A program made the position numbers and the translations under genes. Source: a bacterium (lineage in GTDB: Bacteria; SM23-31; JAUVVT01). From it: a DNA stretch of 6,270 nt. Under the pieces are notes generated by a model, which did not search any database, was not told the DNA's origin, and saw nothing but the letters and a program-made list of their open reading frames with translations. Where the stretch lies: the NCBI GenBank assembly GCA_030604505.1, contig JAUVVT010000122.1, forward strand, positions 1-6,270, read 5' to 3'. Numbering within the stretch: the stretch's first letter is position 1; the number at the start of each line of letters is the position of its first letter. Of the stretch, positions 6,061 through 6,270 are shown in pieces.

Positions 6061-6270
6061 CTATATATCTAATACCCGCCCATACCAGTCGGTTACACGC
6101 ATAAGGTGAAAATAATCATCAGTATCTTTCATATATTCTTCCAATTTTTTATGCAGTTCCTGCTTCTTGTTCTTGTATGCTGTGTTATCTGCAAGGTTAT
6201 TCACTTCGATTGGGTCGCTTTTTAAATCGTAGAGTTCCTCACCATATTTTTTATAGAGATTATATTTCCA
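6061..6270 (-). CDS. Sulfatase, C-terminal 69 residues (5' end off the window)
   Basis: Reading the minus strand from the right edge gives 69 codons and a TAG stop at 6063-6061. The stretch YGEELYDLKSDPIEVNNLAD, at residues 9-28 of the fragment, is the hallmark C-terminal motif of type I (formylglycine) sulfatases, usually ELYDLxxDPxExxNLA. It is followed by a charged helix (NKKQELHKKLEEYMKD) and a short tail ending WYGRVLDI. These enzymes remove sulfate esters from sugars or other organic sulfates, and in bacteria are generally exported. The catalytic Cys/Ser-x-Pro-x-Arg motif and any signal peptide lie outside the window, so activity and substrate cannot be judged. Its neighbour downstream is the sugar isomerase, which suggests a carbohydrate sulfatase in a glycan-use locus. 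Confidence 0.85.
   Translation of the reverse strand, partial: WKYNLYKKYGEELYDLKSDPIEVNNLADNTAYKNKKQELHKKLEEYMKDTDDYFHLMRVTDWYGRVLDI

Noticed and set aside
1..6270. tRNA, rRNA, CRISPR array, insertion sequence, toxin-antitoxin or phage defence genes
   Set aside because: Looked for on both strands and not found. No regularly spaced repeats, transposase motifs or cloverleaf-like segments were seen.

Overview
The window is AT-rich bacterial DNA. No rRNA, tRNA, CRISPR array, transposase or integrase was seen. Four genes with readable starts have recognisable Shine-Dalgarno sites (GGAGG or AGGTG type), and candidate promoters look like ordinary sigma-70 promoters. This fits a bacterium that initiates by Shine-Dalgarno pairing. 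I cannot place it more precisely: an anaerobic or fermentative member of a low-GC phylum, or of the wider FCB group, is a guess.

Left half (positions 1 to about 2870, all minus strand): a lower-glycolysis cluster transcribed leftward in the order phosphofructokinase, glyceraldehyde-3-phosphate dehydrogenase (gap), phosphoglycerate kinase (pgk, cut by the window edge). The phosphofructokinase has Asp104 and Lys124 in canonical numbering, which marks the pyrophosphate-using, reversible type. The cluster therefore covers fructose-6-phosphate phosphorylation and, after aldolase and triose-phosphate isomerase (not in the window), the oxidation and first ATP-yielding step. A good promoter lies about 200 nt upstream of the phosphofructokinase start. 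A 256-nt spacer with inverted repeats separates gap from pgk.

Middle (about 2646 to 3154): a 512-nt AT-rich divergent intergenic region with promoter candidates in both directions and several AT palindromes.

Right half: a plus-strand gene for an M29 (aminopeptidase T/NicX-like) metalloprotein with a twin-arginine motif at its N-terminus. It converges on a minus-strand pair, the C-terminal end of a sulfatase followed by an L-fucose/L-arabinose isomerase-family enzyme. A perfect 8-bp inverted repeat in the convergent junction is a candidate terminator. Sulfatase plus deoxysugar/pentose isomerase suggests use of a sulfated glycan such as a fucan, but this is inference. Sampled GC is higher here (about 48 to 50%) than in the phosphofructokinase gene (about 38%), so this half may have a different history.

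I found no clearly novel system. The points most worth a second look are the PPi-type phosphofructokinase heading a glycolytic cluster, the structured leader and spacer in that cluster, the orphan Tat-tagged M29 protein with a base-composition step near its N-terminus, and the sulfatase-isomerase pair.
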